Positions 44,275 through 55,700 of a stretch of 64,000 nt of DNA are shown piece by piece. The notes under the pieces were generated by a model. The model made no database searches. It saw only the letters and a program-made list of their open reading frames with translations, and was not told the origin of the DNA. Source of the DNA: Megalopta genalis (lineage: Eukaryota > Arthropoda > Insecta > Hymenoptera > Halictidae); assembly GCF_051020955.1 (NCBI RefSeq), contig NW_027476164.1, positions 558,001-622,000 of the forward strand, written 5' to 3'. The position numbers and the translations under genes are program-made. How positions within the stretch are numbered: the first letter of the stretch is position 1; every line of letters starts with the position of its first letter.

Positions 44275-45745
44275 AAGGGGGGGGATAGCTTCACCCTTAA
44301 AAATATAAACGAAGGAAAGAAATTTAATTTTTTAATATCTTTACATTTTTTTAATATCTGGTGCAATTTTAAAAATATGGAAGTTCTATCTCAAAGAAAA
44401 TAAAACGGGGTGCAAAATCTAATTTTCGCTGGAAGTAATTTCTTAGTATCCAATAAAATTGTAGAAATATTTATGCAGAGGGGGAAACACCTACAAGATA
44501 CCTTATTCATTCAGGGGGTAGTTTCGTACTACGAAAAATAAAAACATTTAATTTTCACTGCAAATATTTTGTTAATATACGGTTAAATTTCAGAAATAAA
44601 CATGGAGATAAGGTAATGTCTAGACATCGTTATTAAGGGGGTAGATTCACCCTGTGGCGGGAGAGGCGGTTTGGCAGGCTCACCTACCGTGCGACGCAGG
44701 TGTTCACCGGGCATGGCTGCTTCGGTGTGTACCTGTGTCGCATCGGTCGGGAAGCGACGACGGTGTGCCACCACTGTGGCGCGGAGGAGGACTCGGCGCA
44801 GCATACACTGGAGGTATGCCCCGCCTTTTCAGTGCTGCGCCGAGTCCTAAGACGGGAAGTTGGTCGCGACCTCGCTCTCTCCAGCTTAGTTGGGGCCATG
44901 CTGGAGAGCCCAAGAAAATGGGCGGCAGCCATCACCTTCTGCGAAGAGGTGATGCTGCAGAAGGAGGCTGCCGAGCGGGGTCGCCGTGAGCGGGGGGTGC
45001 GGCGTGTGCGCCCACGCCTAGAGCCCCCCCCCCCCGAGCAGATGAGAATAGGCGGGCGGCGGGTGTACCAGATTACTGGTTTAATTGCCCGCCGCCCGCC
45101 CCCCCCCAACTGAAGCTGTCCTCCCCATATTGGGAGGACGAGGCGGTGTGGGGTGCGGTCCCCCGCACCGCCGAAGCAAGATGATTCATGGGGGGAGTAT
45201 AAATCTCCCCCCCGGGACGCGGCCGGCCACCGCCATTCCATCCTGGTGGCCGGCCAGGCGAGGGGGAGCCGCGGTTGTGTTCTGTAAGAGTTCCCGTGGC
45301 TCCCCCGCTACTCGCCAGCGCCCTAGGCCGCCGTGGGGCGGGACGGGGGTGTCTGACCAGCAGATTTCCCCCACGTTAAACCAAAAAAAAAAAAAAAAAA
45401 GGTAGATTCACCCTGAAAAAGGTAAGAATGGCATGAAAAATTTAATTTTTGTTATAAACATTTTTTTAATGTCAAGACAAGTTTGAAAACATATAAAGAA
45501 ATAGAGTAAAATATACATATCGCAATTAAAAAAGGGCTGTCCGCTCTAAAAAAAAATAGGAAAAGGGTATAAAACGTACAAGTTTTATTATACACATTAT
45601 TTTAATATCTCTGGTAAATTTGCTGAATATACAAGAAAATGGAATAACATCAGGATGTCGTTGTTAAAGGGGCAGTTTCACCGTGCAGAAGATAAAAAGG
45701 GGATGAAAATTTTGTTCAGAAGCAATTAAAATTATGAAATAAAAT
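44275..45745 (+). repeat. Diverged tandem array, period about 120-130 bp
   Basis: Each unit opens with a G-rich block and a tagtttcacccTg-like core (gatagcttcaccctt near 44285, tagtttcgtacta near 44518, tagattcaccctg at 44641, ggcagtttcaccgtg near 45669). It then has aaaaataaaa-, tttaatttt-, acattttttaatat-, and a aaatatggaa-type block. Six or so units can be followed; they are strongly diverged. The young R1 fragment (44655-45400) splits the third unit. No coding capacity; its class is unknown. Confidence 0.5.
44655..45400 (+). mobile_element. 5'-truncated copy of the R1-clade LINE, 15-bp target-site duplication
   Basis: The insert lies between two copies of GGTAGATTCACCCTG (44640-44654 and 45401-45415). 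It begins inside ORF2 (WRERRFGRLTYRATQVFTGH) and ends in 18 A. It is near-identical to the - strand copy at 34441-35210, apart from poly-C lengths, a deletion of about 24 bp near the 3' end (about 45340) and a few substitutions. The CCHC motif CHHCGAEEDSAQHTLEVC is intact. Severe 5' truncation plus poly(A) tail and long duplication are the marks of target-primed reverse transcription. The intact duplication and high identity mean a recent event. Confidence 0.93.
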
Positions 45746-47040
45746 TGTCCAACATTCGTACCGGCGATTCTCGTGAACCACCGCTAAAAATCATCGAAAA
45801 ATCGTAAATTATCCGTCGCGACGCGTGCTCTTATTATTCGTCTTATTATCCGTCGACGACGAGCCAGAACTAGCATAATCGTCTAACTCCCACGAAATTT
45901 GCCCTAATCGCGACCATCTGAAGCTCTAGTGACTCCGTGTCGTTGTCACAAGTGCGCCAACGATATTTCACCAAGTTCTGATTCGCTGGATCAACCGAAA
46001 CTTGCTGGACCAATTAAATTTCGGCGGCCGGGGGTGGCCAGCCGCCTTCGTAAAGGTCGCGCGAACATGATAATCACATTTCCGACTCGGCGCGAATATT
46101 TTTGGCTCTGTGCACGGCCGGCACTACACCATAAATCGCACGAAACGAAAAATGGTTCGATGGAACTCGAGCGATAAGCGAAAATGGAACTTTGATGGTC
46201 ATTTTTCAAATTCGCGTGCTTCTGATAAGTTCGAAACGTTCCTCCGGCGTATGAAATCGCCGTGATTCTGTGGAACGAAGTATTCTCTTTCCAACGAATC
46301 CAAGAACGTTGATCTGCGATACTTTGTTGCCAATTTAAGGCAGTTTTGAAAAAAAGTATACAAGATTAATGTGATTTCTGAGGTCGTGGAATTCTAGGCG
46401 AACATTTTTCGAAATTCAGAATACCGTAACTTCGTTAAAAAATATCGTAGGGTGGTGTTCTTCGACTCATTTTAAAAATCCAAGTTCCCAGTTTCGTAGC
46501 ATCTTAATTCTTCTGCTTTATAAATTTTATTTCGTTAATACCCCGCACTGTAAATAAAAATGGTTCCGTCCTGTCGATTTCTCATATTCGCATAGGTCTG
46601 AGTGGTTCAAAAAATTGTTTGGCAAACGCAACCACAATTATTTTAACGAATGAAGTCTCCCCTTTTGAATGAACCCGAAAATATTGATCTATGATTTTTG
46701 TTTGCCATTTTATAGCACCTTGGATTCACTTCCGAATGGAATTCTGAAATTCAAAATACCGTAACTTTGTTAACAAAAAAACTGTAAAATGGTGTTCTTA
46801 GATACATTTCAAAGGGTGAAATCTTCGCTTTCGCGCCGTTTGGATTATTTAGTATTAGTGCCTGATCGCGAGTGCCTGATCTCCGTTCCTTCATGAGTGT
46901 AAGTATAAATTTCATTATTATTATAATGAAAGTATAAATTTCATTGTTTTATTTCTACACTTTTCATTGAGATAAGTGTTACATCGACGAGATTGCAATA
47001 ACAATGCGTAGCGAACATATTTTGGCCAATTGGGCCAATT
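45746..47040. other. Unassigned DNA with a weak roughly 335-bp tandem duplication
   Basis: attcagaataccgtaacttc near 46415 recurs as attcaaaataccgtaacttt near 46749, with similar spacing of tggtgttctt and gttgatct blocks, so 46240-46540 and 46570-46840 are probably an old duplication. GC-richer sequence at 45800-46150 has an 82-codon frame without a motif. No gene supported. Confidence 0.3.
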
Positions 47041-47330
47041 TCGAGAATTATATTTCCAAAGATAACAATTTCGGAGACAACACTTTCTAGAATAACAATT
47101 TCAAAGATAGTAATTTCTAGGATAACAATTTCAAAAATAATAATTTCTAGGATAATTTCTGGGATAATTTCGAAGATAATAATTTCGATGATAATAATTT
47201 CGAAGGTAATAATTTCGAAGATAATGATTTCGAAGATATCAATGTCGAAGATAACAATTTCGAAAATGATAATATCAAAATTAATAATTTCAAAGATGAT
47301 AATTTCGAGGATAATAATTGACAATTTCGG
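47041..47330. repeat. 15-bp-type minisatellite (gataataatttcgaa)
   Basis: A degenerate tandem array of about 20 units built on gataataatttcgaa and variants (gataacaatttcaaa). Both strands give artefactual ORFs; the - strand one (46941-47324) is an Ile/Glu/Phe repeat (EIIIFEI). It lies immediately 3' of the acetyltransferase exon. Confidence 0.75.
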
Positions 47331-47415
47331 TCGAAATTATAGTAATCGTGTTAAATACAAGCAAATACTAAATAAAATAATTTTCTTGACATTGCGATAT
47401 CTTCTGATCCGGCGA

Positions 47416-48232
47416 TTAGTTCTTTATTTTCTTGGCTACTACAGTGAAGTCACGATGCTCCTTCCCTATTCTCTTGCGGAATGATACGTCACCATAACGA
47501 AAGCCCCTGTAATTAATCCTTTCCAAGACCTTTAAGCGGCACCTCCTCGCGATGATCTGCGCGTAATTGGAAGTCATGATTGCAGTCACTAACTTCGGTA
47601 TGCTCAGGAAATTATGGATCATACTATTAATTCCAGTGTAAAATAACGGTACTTTCACTTGCTGTCCATTATTCAGCGCATTGGCAACCTCCACGGACAC
47701 GCACACTAAGCCCTCGCCAATTTTTTGCTGCTGCATCTCCGGCAGCGTAGCCAGGAACATACACTCCATAATACAATCAATATTATAATATTTGAATAAA
47801 TTTATCTTGCTGTGTATAGCAATCAGGAAATCTACGTAGCCCCTGGCCGCGTGATGTATGCAATTATCATTGAATCTTTCAAGCCAACTCTTTTGCCCAT
47901 ACGGGTTAGTTAAAGGATCTCTCTGTACCGGATGATCTCTCAATATCTTAATTTTATTGAGAACGACACCAACAACTTCCTCAGTCTTGACGTCGACTGC
48001 GACAATGCTGACACCGTCTCTAGCAATTTCCACACAGAGCTCCATGAGCGCTCTGGCGCTACAAGACGCCGATATCAGATTTACGACTTTGCAGATGCTC
48101 TCGTTGGTGAAAAAGCTTTTCCATATTACTTCTAATGCTCCCTCCAAAGTATTTTCCGTCAGAGACTCGAACTCGATTTCTCCACCATTTATGGAGCCCC
48201 ACTGAATGCAGGATTGAGTTTTAGTTCTGGAA
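47416..48232 (-). CDS. Arylalkylamine N-acetyltransferase-like (GNAT family), terminal coding exon
   Basis: The frame is open from an acceptor site at 48233-48234 (polypyrimidine ttgtttcttttcgttcag on the - strand) to a stop at 47416, about 272 codons. The exon begins inside the protein (SRTKTQSCIQWGSINGGE), so the first exon lies further right and was not found. Features of insect AANAT-like enzymes: LEVIWKSFFTNESICK near the start; a strand-forming EEVVGVVLNKIKI; EC-MFLATLPEMQQQKIGEGL, which contains the acetyl-CoA binding pattern Q-x-x-G-x-G (47711-47734); and a C-terminal IARRCRLKVLERINYRGFRY before RIGKEHRDFTVVAKKI. Such enzymes transfer acetyl from acetyl-CoA to amines (dopamine, serotonin, octopamine) in cuticle and neuronal pathways. 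The substrate here cannot be told. No internal stops: the only clearly intact host gene in the window. AATAAA overlaps the last codons. Confidence 0.8.
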
Positions 48233-48350
48233 CTGAACGAAAAGAAACAATTAATTAGTATGCATGTATTTTGCAGCTTCTGATGGCGTGTGGTATAGTA
48301 ATATTAAACGGTATATTAAACGACGGAAGCTTTAATCGAATCAAGTCGGA

Positions 48351-49131
48351 TTACGCACAGAAATGGACAATCTAGGAAGAGGAGACACGATTATTCGAGT
48401 CTCGCGGCTCCTTTTTATAATTATCGGTGAATCGATAACTTTGTAGACGACTCGTTTTTATAAGCGAATAAATTGGAAATATTTATACGCCTGGATTAAA
48501 CACACTTTTCCGTTCCGAGAAACTTGCAATTTCTTGATCCACCCGTTTCGAATGGCACGATGTTTCAATGCGCATACTTCTAAATTCACAATTTCGAAAT
48601 TATCTGGTTTTTGTAGTTTCTGATTTTTAAGATTCCAATTTCTGAATCGTCCGATTTTCAAATTGACGGTTTTTAAGTTCTCTGATTTATAAATATACAA
48701 TTTCGAAGTCAGCTGATTTCTATATGATCTAATTTTTAAGATTTCAATTTCTAAATTCTTTGATTTATAAATTCACGATTCTTCAGTTTTCTGAAATTTA
48801 AATTGATATCATCTGGTTCCTAAATGTTCTAATTCTTACCGTTTCAATTTCTGAATTGTTTGATTTCTGCATTTACGCTTTATAAGATTTCCGACTTTTA
48901 AATTTACAAATTTTTAAATCATCTGCTTCCCAAATTTTCTAAATCTTATCATTTTAATTTCTCAATTCTTTGATTTACAAATTCACGATTTTTAAGTTCT
49001 CCGATTTTTAAATGTACATTTTTTAAATTATCTAGTATTTAAATTTTCTAATTTTCAAGATTTCAATTTACAAATTTGAATAATCGTATCTCCTCATCAC
49101 GTCGTGTCCATCTTCGTGCACTATCCGAGCG
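48351..49131. mobile_element. MITE family M2, copy 3, swollen by an internal minisatellite, in the AANAT-like gene's intron
   Basis: Left end cacagaaatggacaatctag and gagacacgattattcgagtc (48356-48400). Right end gaataatcgtatctcctcat with gtgtccatcttcgtgcac (49078-49122). These are inverted and match the ends of copies 1 and 2. Instead of an AT-rich core of 250 bp, the interior (48560-49070) is a degenerate array of about 20-25-bp units (gatttttaaattcacaattt type). It starts about 120 bp upstream of the acceptor of the acetyltransferase exon, so it probably sits in its intron. Confidence 0.6.
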
Positions 49132-49439
49132 TCAATTAGGGAGAATTCTCTGTATCCGGCCAAAATAGAGATTGATTCGTGTCTCGATGAAAAATATATT
49201 TTATTTATAAATATTTAAATTCGTAAAAATAAATTGTTCTTTCTTATACCCGACACACGGAAAACATTAGTCAAAACAAGTGACTGAAGAATGTTCGCGG
49301 AAAAATATAGCAAAAATGTATGTAACATTCCATTTTAGTTCACTAAGAAATTCTCACTATACTTCACTGGGAAAATTAACTGAGAAAATTCGCCGAAGTC
49401 TTCGCACTGATCACTGCTGATTGCTGATTGCTGTTGCAC

Positions 49440-49500
49440 TGATCACAGAATGAGTGTTTCTGTTGACTTCGGCAGGCTATTTATACCGTCCTTGCTAAAG
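49440..49500 (-). promoter_or_regulatory. Candidate TATA promoter for the AANAT-like gene
   Basis: On the - strand ggtataaatagcc (49475-49488) is followed about 30 bp on by caacagaaacactcattctg and tgatcagtgc, a plausible start region, about 1.2 kb upstream of the coding exon. No coding start linked to the exon was found in between, so an untranslated first exon or a further exon is needed. An inverted repeat, cgtccttgct with agcaaggacg (49488-49527), lies just upstream. Its connection to the gene is inference. Confidence 0.35.
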
Positions 49501-49650
49501 GACAGAACGTCCTAATCAGCAAGGACGAACAATGACAAAAGGATACTACCGGAAAAGATGCGCCAGGTATGAAAACGTCTCCCGTGGAAAACCATTAGCC
49601 GCCGCGGCAGGCTATCAGGTAAGCACATGTACCTGCGATGATCGGTCGTG
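49470..49650 (-). repeat. Promoter-proximal repeat, copy 1 (partner 50740-50890)
   Basis: cttcgg-aggct-ttta-ccttgct-aaggacaga, then caaggacgaacaatg and aaaagatg, are shared in the same order and orientation with 50740-50890. The partner has lost the TATA box. This suggests tandem duplication of an upstream region, perhaps with a lost gene copy. Confidence 0.45.
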
Positions 49651-51212
49651 ACATACGGATTTTACAAGGATCGGCTCGTTCGGTTAAATTAAAAGAAAAA
49701 GAGCAGCGGCGGATTAGGCCGAGCTAGTGGAAATGAGTCAATTGAAGGAACCATCGTAAACAGGCTCGCACCGAGCCTTGATGAAAATTATGATTTGCAA
49801 GGGAAAGCAGAACCTACCGGGACTAAATAGGGTCTGGTTATTTACGGCACCATTGTTATTGGATCTATCTACAGGGTGAAGTTATCGAAAACATGCTCCT
49901 ACAAAAGTTGTTTAGCATGAAAGAGGGCATTCCATGGTATGGAGAATTTTCCTGCAGGTATAGTGATGCGGGAGATATCCAAGTGGAATTAATATTTTTA
50001 AATGCCATCTTTGTATAGCGATGCCGAGATCTGTTAAATACGAAAAATATAAGGATATGAAACAGTTATTTCATTATGTAACGCCTGTGTATCATGACTA
50101 TTTCAAAACACCGCCTCATAAAGAGCGAAAATAAATAATAGCAATATCTTATTTTAAGTTTAACAATATATAAATATATTTAACGTTCAAAATAAGAAAT
50201 GAGACTCCTATTTTATTTATTGTTATTATTAATAAACAAAATTATATGGATGAATAGAAAATATATTTCAAATGATATTTAAAATTTCATAATTGAAATT
50301 AAATGATTATTACAATTGAGAGAGAGAGACTAATTATGAAAATGATGTAAGTCCATTTAAAGCCAGCAAACATGTATTATTTTGGTTAAATTACGTATTG
50401 ATAAATTAGTAGAATTTTATTTTTTTATACATAATATAACAGCTGTCTGTTGAAACGAACAACGTGATATTATTTCATGTAGTAAAATGATATAAATGCA
50501 ATGCATATGCGACAAATGAACGCAAGTCGCTAGCTGAAATCTACATGCATTCGACTGTGCACTAGCAAAAGTCCAAAAAAGCTGTTATTTAAATTAATTT
50601 CTCAATGCCATAAATAAAGTTTTTATTTTAAAATAAAACTTTTTTTAATAATCGCGCTATTTGTCATAGCGTGTCATAGCGTATTGGGGATCTCAATTTT
50701 GTATCGCGCCTCGGGCACCAGTACACATTAATCCGCCAATGCTTCGGAGGGCTGTTTACTTCGCCCTTGCTGAAGGACAGAGAACCTCGTATTCGTCAAG
50801 GACGAACAATGCCGGCGAAAAAGATGTCGGGCGTGAAAATGCCTCGCGAATACAACCCTTGGTCGCCGAGGTCGGCCATCAGCTGTATGTATACAGTGAC
50901 TCCCACTGATATTCGAACACTTTTCAAGGCGCAATTTAACTTTTTTAAAATTAGGGTAGACGACTTGAATTTTTTTTAGATGATAGAAGGGCCTGTATAA
51001 TAGACAATGACTAATCTACTTTGTTACAATTTTGCTATAACATGCTTGGAATGACAAAATAAAGTAAAAGACTCTCGTTGTTTTACTTTCTTATCTGAGG
51101 AAGCTACTTTTGATCACTTTTAGGCTAATTTTGCCGATTTTGTCGATTTTTCGAACTTCGAGATATTTAACTAATGTATGTTCGATAAAAAATATATAAA
51201 TAATTTAAATAT
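49651..51212. other. Mostly AT-rich; decayed duplicate of the promoter repeat at 50740-50890
   Basis: Apart from the second copy of the promoter-proximal repeat (50740-50890, gcccttgctgaaggacagag, caaggacgaacaatg), I see only AT-rich sequence and short GA tracts (about 50320). The + strand frame 50767-50979 runs through this repeat and has no domain. Confidence 0.4.
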
Positions 51213-51689
51213 ACAGGGAGTTCAACAAATTATTCTAACAGCCGAAAATGAGGGGTAGCTGAGGTCATTTGAAATAACCTTTTCCTTTGCGAAAATACAA
51301 TCTGCGACTTCGTTTACGAGTTATTAACGAAAAACCTTGACCAATGAGAGGTGACGGCGCGAAGTTCGGACCCGAAATAATGTGTAATTTAACCGTGACA
51401 GCTGTTTTAATATTCTAGTGTGCATGACACCTTGTGTGTAACATATGAAATTTTTAAGCAAGGTGTACAGTGAAGATTAACAAAGTACGTAAATGATATT
51501 TTAACTTAAATAATTCCGTGTCCGAACACAGTTCAACGAATGATTCGCAAAGCTAATTGAATAAATAATAATCGCGTTAAAGGACGTAAGGGATATGTTT
51601 GTTAGAGAAATATGAAGAATATTATCAATAAGATACTCACCCAAATCCACTTCATGCACGGAAATGTGTGGAGGATAGTGCATTGACCA
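51213..51689 (+). repeat. Dispersed repeat REP-A, copy 3 (left arm of an inverted pair)
   Basis: Starts acagggagttcaac, then aacagccgaaaatgagg, tttacgagttattaacg, tgaccaatgagaggtgacgg. It then jumps to cggacccgaaataat (an internal deletion of about 170 bp relative to copy 2) and runs to gataagatactcaccc and ggaggatagtgcattgacc. It is directly followed by the inverted copy 4. Confidence 0.7.
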
Positions 51690-52003
51690 CATTTACGTAC
51701 TTTGTTAATCTTCACTGCCCACGTTGCTTAAAAATTTCATATGTTACACACAAGGTGTCATGCACACTAGAAAATTAAAACGGCCGTCACGGTTAAATTA
51801 CTTACTATTTCAGGTCCGAAATATTAGTAAATATTCTCCAGACGTTCTAAAGTAATGGTGAACAGCGTTTTTCTTAAAAATATCACTGTTACGTAGTAAA
51901 AAAAAATCCGGAAAGTTCTTGCTTCGTGATTTGTTCAATACTTCGAACGCGGCTCAAGTCCGCTTCTGTCAAAGCCTTGTGCTGCGGACTCTCTCGCGGA
52001 CTC

Positions 52004-52039
<36 letters not shown>

Positions 52040-52186
52040 GCACCGTCACCTCTCATTGGCCAGTGTTTTTCGTTAATAACTCGTAAACAAAGCCGCAGAT
52101 TGCATTTTCGCAAAGGAAAAAGTTACTTCAAATGACCTCTGCTACTCCTCATTTTCGGCTGTTAAAATAATTGTGGATCACCCTGC
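51690..52186 (-). repeat. Dispersed repeat REP-A, copy 4 (right arm of the inverted pair)
   Basis: Inverse of copy 3: catttacgtactttgttaat at 51690 is the complement of the block at 51475-51496. It continues through cacggttaaatta, the tttcttaaaaatatcactg block, and attttcggctgttaaaataa to the end ccctgcat. A (CT)n tract of about 55 bp (51990-52043) has expanded inside the copy. The pair makes a large imperfect palindrome. Confidence 0.7.
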
Positions 52187-54600
52187 ATATCATTAGTTAA
52201 TTATATTTATTAATAATGACAAAATCTATAAATTTCGAATACTTCTTTTGAAATATGAAAGGTAATTATTTAAAAATAAAAAAGGATGTTTATATTATGA
52301 AATCTAATGAAAATGTAAAAAATGCGTCTTGTAAATCTCGGTAAGTTATACGCATGCTGAAAATTTCATTGAAATCGTTTAACGCAATGGTAAGTTACAA
52401 GCGTTAAAAAATTGTAAAAATTGAAAATTTCTCACACTTATTGATCAAAAGTGTAAAAAATCGGAAAAAAACTGCGATTTTTGCGATCATTAATTATTTA
52501 CAGCTCGTACGAAGGTCAACCGATTTCAGTGAAATTTTTAACATGTACATAACTTATCGTTATCTAAATAATAAATGTATAATTATAATTATTAATATTA
52601 TATAAATAATAAATTAAATTTTTTAAAATAGAAAAAAACACTATTTTCAAAATAAACCATTAAGAAACGATTAAGATTTCCGAATGATTCAATTTGTATT
52701 GCGCTTGTCAACCCGATGATGAATTGTAGACAATATCGATCTATCCGTGCGAAGCAGTATTTTCGTGAAAACGTTACTCTCCCTTATACATTTTAGTATT
52801 TTACAGTATTATATATATCGCCCGCAGCTGTTCGCCAAAAGTCGAGTCGGAGGCGAGTTTTCGTCAAGTCCCTCATTTCTTTGTGCTTTCTACGAGACAA
52901 AACGCTTTTCTGATTTATTACCTGCTACGGTTAATCCTTGGCATCCGCAGATACTTTCAATGTAACAATCAGGCGCAGCCATAAATTCGGGTCTACTCAC
53001 GCGAAAACGGACACCGTTCGGAGTACTCTTTCGGATTTTGTTTAAATATGACTACGTTGTAGCTTCTAGCGACTACGATGTTAATTATAATAATAAAATG
53101 GAATTTACAATAAAATAAAATATAATAACATAATAATTTTACCGAAAACGATTTCTAAAATGCTATTTTTTTAATAATTTCCTAACACTTATTGGATAAA
53201 ATTAAATTGAATTTAACAAAATTATTGAATTAAATTAACGAAAATTATTTATATTTATATAATAATTATTATTATTGGAAATTAAATCATTTAATTAAAA
53301 AAAATTATTCGAATGCTTTAGTTGCTAATTTAAAAAATCTTCTTCTGATTATTTAAAAATCATCTTAATTATCGAAACAACTTCTCGTGTTGTTTCGAAA
53401 ATCTTTTAAAAATTAGTGTTATCCTCAAGGTTGTTATTATCATTAAATATATTTTGCTACGTATTTGCCGAGAATAAAACAGTTTAAACAAACATCAGAT
53501 ATTAATGATTATAAAATTGAATACTCTGAACAATTTTTGAAAAGTTATTTCAACTCGAGAAATTTTTCTGTAAAAAAAGGTCAGAGTCTCGTGTTTTATT
53601 CCAAAAAATTCTTAAAAATTGCTTAAAAATAAGTGTTAAACTCAATGTTCTCGTGGACAAGAAATATTAATATTTTCTTGCAAACGTAAAAATACGCTCG
53701 CTCCAGATAAAAAATTGTTTAAACAATCGCTTCATACAATTATAAAATTGAGCATCCGTGATGCTCGTCAAGCCATTGCTGCATCAAAAAACCGTACTAA
53801 AAACCATAAAACATAAAAACGACATTAAATACATAAACAATAATCGACGAATAAAACCTGGGAAATCGAAACGAACGGATTAAAAATTCAACGAAAACGT
53901 TAAAATTTTCCAAAAGAAAGATACGCAGCGAACATATTTCACGGCATATTCTGGCCGCATGACGTACCGCCAAATTTCCAGAAGAATTCATGTTCGCCCG
54001 GTGCTCGCATCAACCAAAAAACTAATCTCGTTTCGAATGGAATCGAGCGAATTGTTTCACGCTGAGGAGAATGATTCTCGGCTGACGGGGCGCGATGAAT
54101 TTAAAGTTGATTTCGCATACAACGCGCACAGGTTATCGCGAGAGAGCCGCCCGTATCTCGGCTACTGTCCCATTATTTCGCGGCGGCCATATTGGTTTCA
54201 CAGGGGTCCACGGAGGTCCACAGGAGCTAGCGGAAAATCGAAAAATCGGTGACGATCGGCCGGCCGCGGTCGGTTCGGTATCGGTGTTTCTATTACGCTC
54301 CTGTCCCGGAATTAGTATTACTTCCGTTCGCGGAATCACGTTATTTTAACAGCGACAGTGGAACAAAAGACTGTATCGAACGGTCCTCTCGATTTGTGCA
54401 CGCTCGCGCGCTGCGCATCGTGGGAAATCTGGTCGTTAAGCGAATAGGTTCGCGTCGATGACGGAAATATAGTCGCGACCCGCGTCGTAACCTACCGTTA
54501 TCTCGATGGACCCTTAAATTATTCGGTTGATTGCTGTTGCCGCACCGCGGACGCGCTGGAACCCCGTTCGAATTTCCCGCCAATCGGCCGTGATCGTCGC
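52187..54600. other. AT-rich DNA giving way to a CpG-rich upstream region
   Basis: 52187-53990 is AT-rich without recognised content; 52910-52960 shares a short block (attacctgc-acggt-aatc) with about 56655-56690. From 54000 to 54600 the sequence becomes GC- and CpG-rich, resembling a 5' flank or UTR of a host gene. Frames at 53959-54252 and 54095-54349 have no motifs. Confidence 0.35.
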
Positions 54601-54601
54601 G

Positions 54602-54624
54602 ATGGGTGCGCAGAGCACCAAGAG
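54602..54624 (+). CDS. Candidate first coding exon, MGAQSTK (N-myristoylation type)
   Basis: ATG at 54602 in good context (G at -3 and +4) opens M-G-A-Q-S-T-K and meets a donor AGAG|GTGAGC at 54624/54625. Unspliced it would stop two codons later, as expected when the exon ends at the donor. Gly2 followed by Ser at position 5 and Lys at 7 fits the N-myristoyltransferase pattern (as in MARCKS-type proteins, which start MGAQ or MGSQ). It lies in the CpG-rich stretch. The next exon was not found in the window, so this is a prediction from a short signal. Confidence 0.4.
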
Positions 54625-55700
54625 GTGAGCGAAACCACCCGCTCGAGGACACTTATTAGGCCGCGGTCACGCTTCCGGACGTGATGATAACTGACGACGA
54701 ATTTTATCTCGTAGATTCGAATCCTATTTACACGTCGCGAGACAATCTTTTCTCGATCTCGTTATCGGTTCTTCGGAGATTTCAGTTTGAAACTCGAATT
54801 GCTGGGAGACGAGTTTCTTTTTTTGCAGACAAATTATCGCGTTTGAGAATTTTTCCCGGTCTATCTTGTGACGCAAGAGGCACGAATTTTTCGTTGAACG
54901 ATTCTGTAGACGCTCGCGATCGTAACTATATGTTTTTTTTTACTATATTATGAAGCAATAAACATTTCTAAATGAAGCTCGAAGAGTGTCAGACACCGGT
55001 GACGTACCATTTTAATGAGGACCGCCGTCCGATTGATTTTAAATGCTAACCCTTTGCACTCGAATGACGACTCTGAGGCGTCAACAAAATTTACCGTACG
55101 ATCGCTGGAACCACCCTGGCTATGGCAATCGGGATGCGTCGTGTGGTCACTGGGTACACCTTAAATACTAAAACTTTTACCTTTTCACAATAAAATAATT
55201 TTGTTCTTTCGGATCTTCATTCTGAATTCGGAAAGAAACCGAAACAGATTTCCAGCCTTGTAATGAGACTGAACAATATTTATTTACTTGATACTTAATC
55301 TGTAATTGATCTTATTTTAGTAAATTACGTAATAAATATAATAAGTGGTTATAACAAGGTGATGTTTTTCCTCTATTTTCTAGTAACAAATAATGTAAAA
55401 AAGAACATTAATTTGTAAATAATTCATATTCAAATTGGCTGCAAATTTTTACCGTTGTATGAATACGTATGTACTTATGTTACTTATTTAATTTATCCTT
55501 GCTCAAAAAATATAATTTTAATGCCTCCGTAAGGTATTGTATGTAAAGTGTTTCTCTTTTACTGTAAGATGTCAATAACTTAAGGACCGCATGTAATTTG
55601 TTGTGGTTGTTTGGTTCATTTTGCAGTTCTGTTTTTTTGTTTTCGTTCCTTCTTTCTTCCTCCTCACAATCTAATAAAAATTGTGTGACATGTATCAGGG
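54625..55700. other. Possible large intron; no gene seen
   Basis: GC-rich to about 54930, then AT-rich. The frame 54681-54953 has no domain. If the exon at 54602 is real, this is its first intron. Confidence 0.3.

Noticed and set aside
46941..47324. 127-codon Ile/Glu/Phe-rich ORF
   Set aside because: It is a 15-bp minisatellite read in one frame; the complementary strand is equally open.
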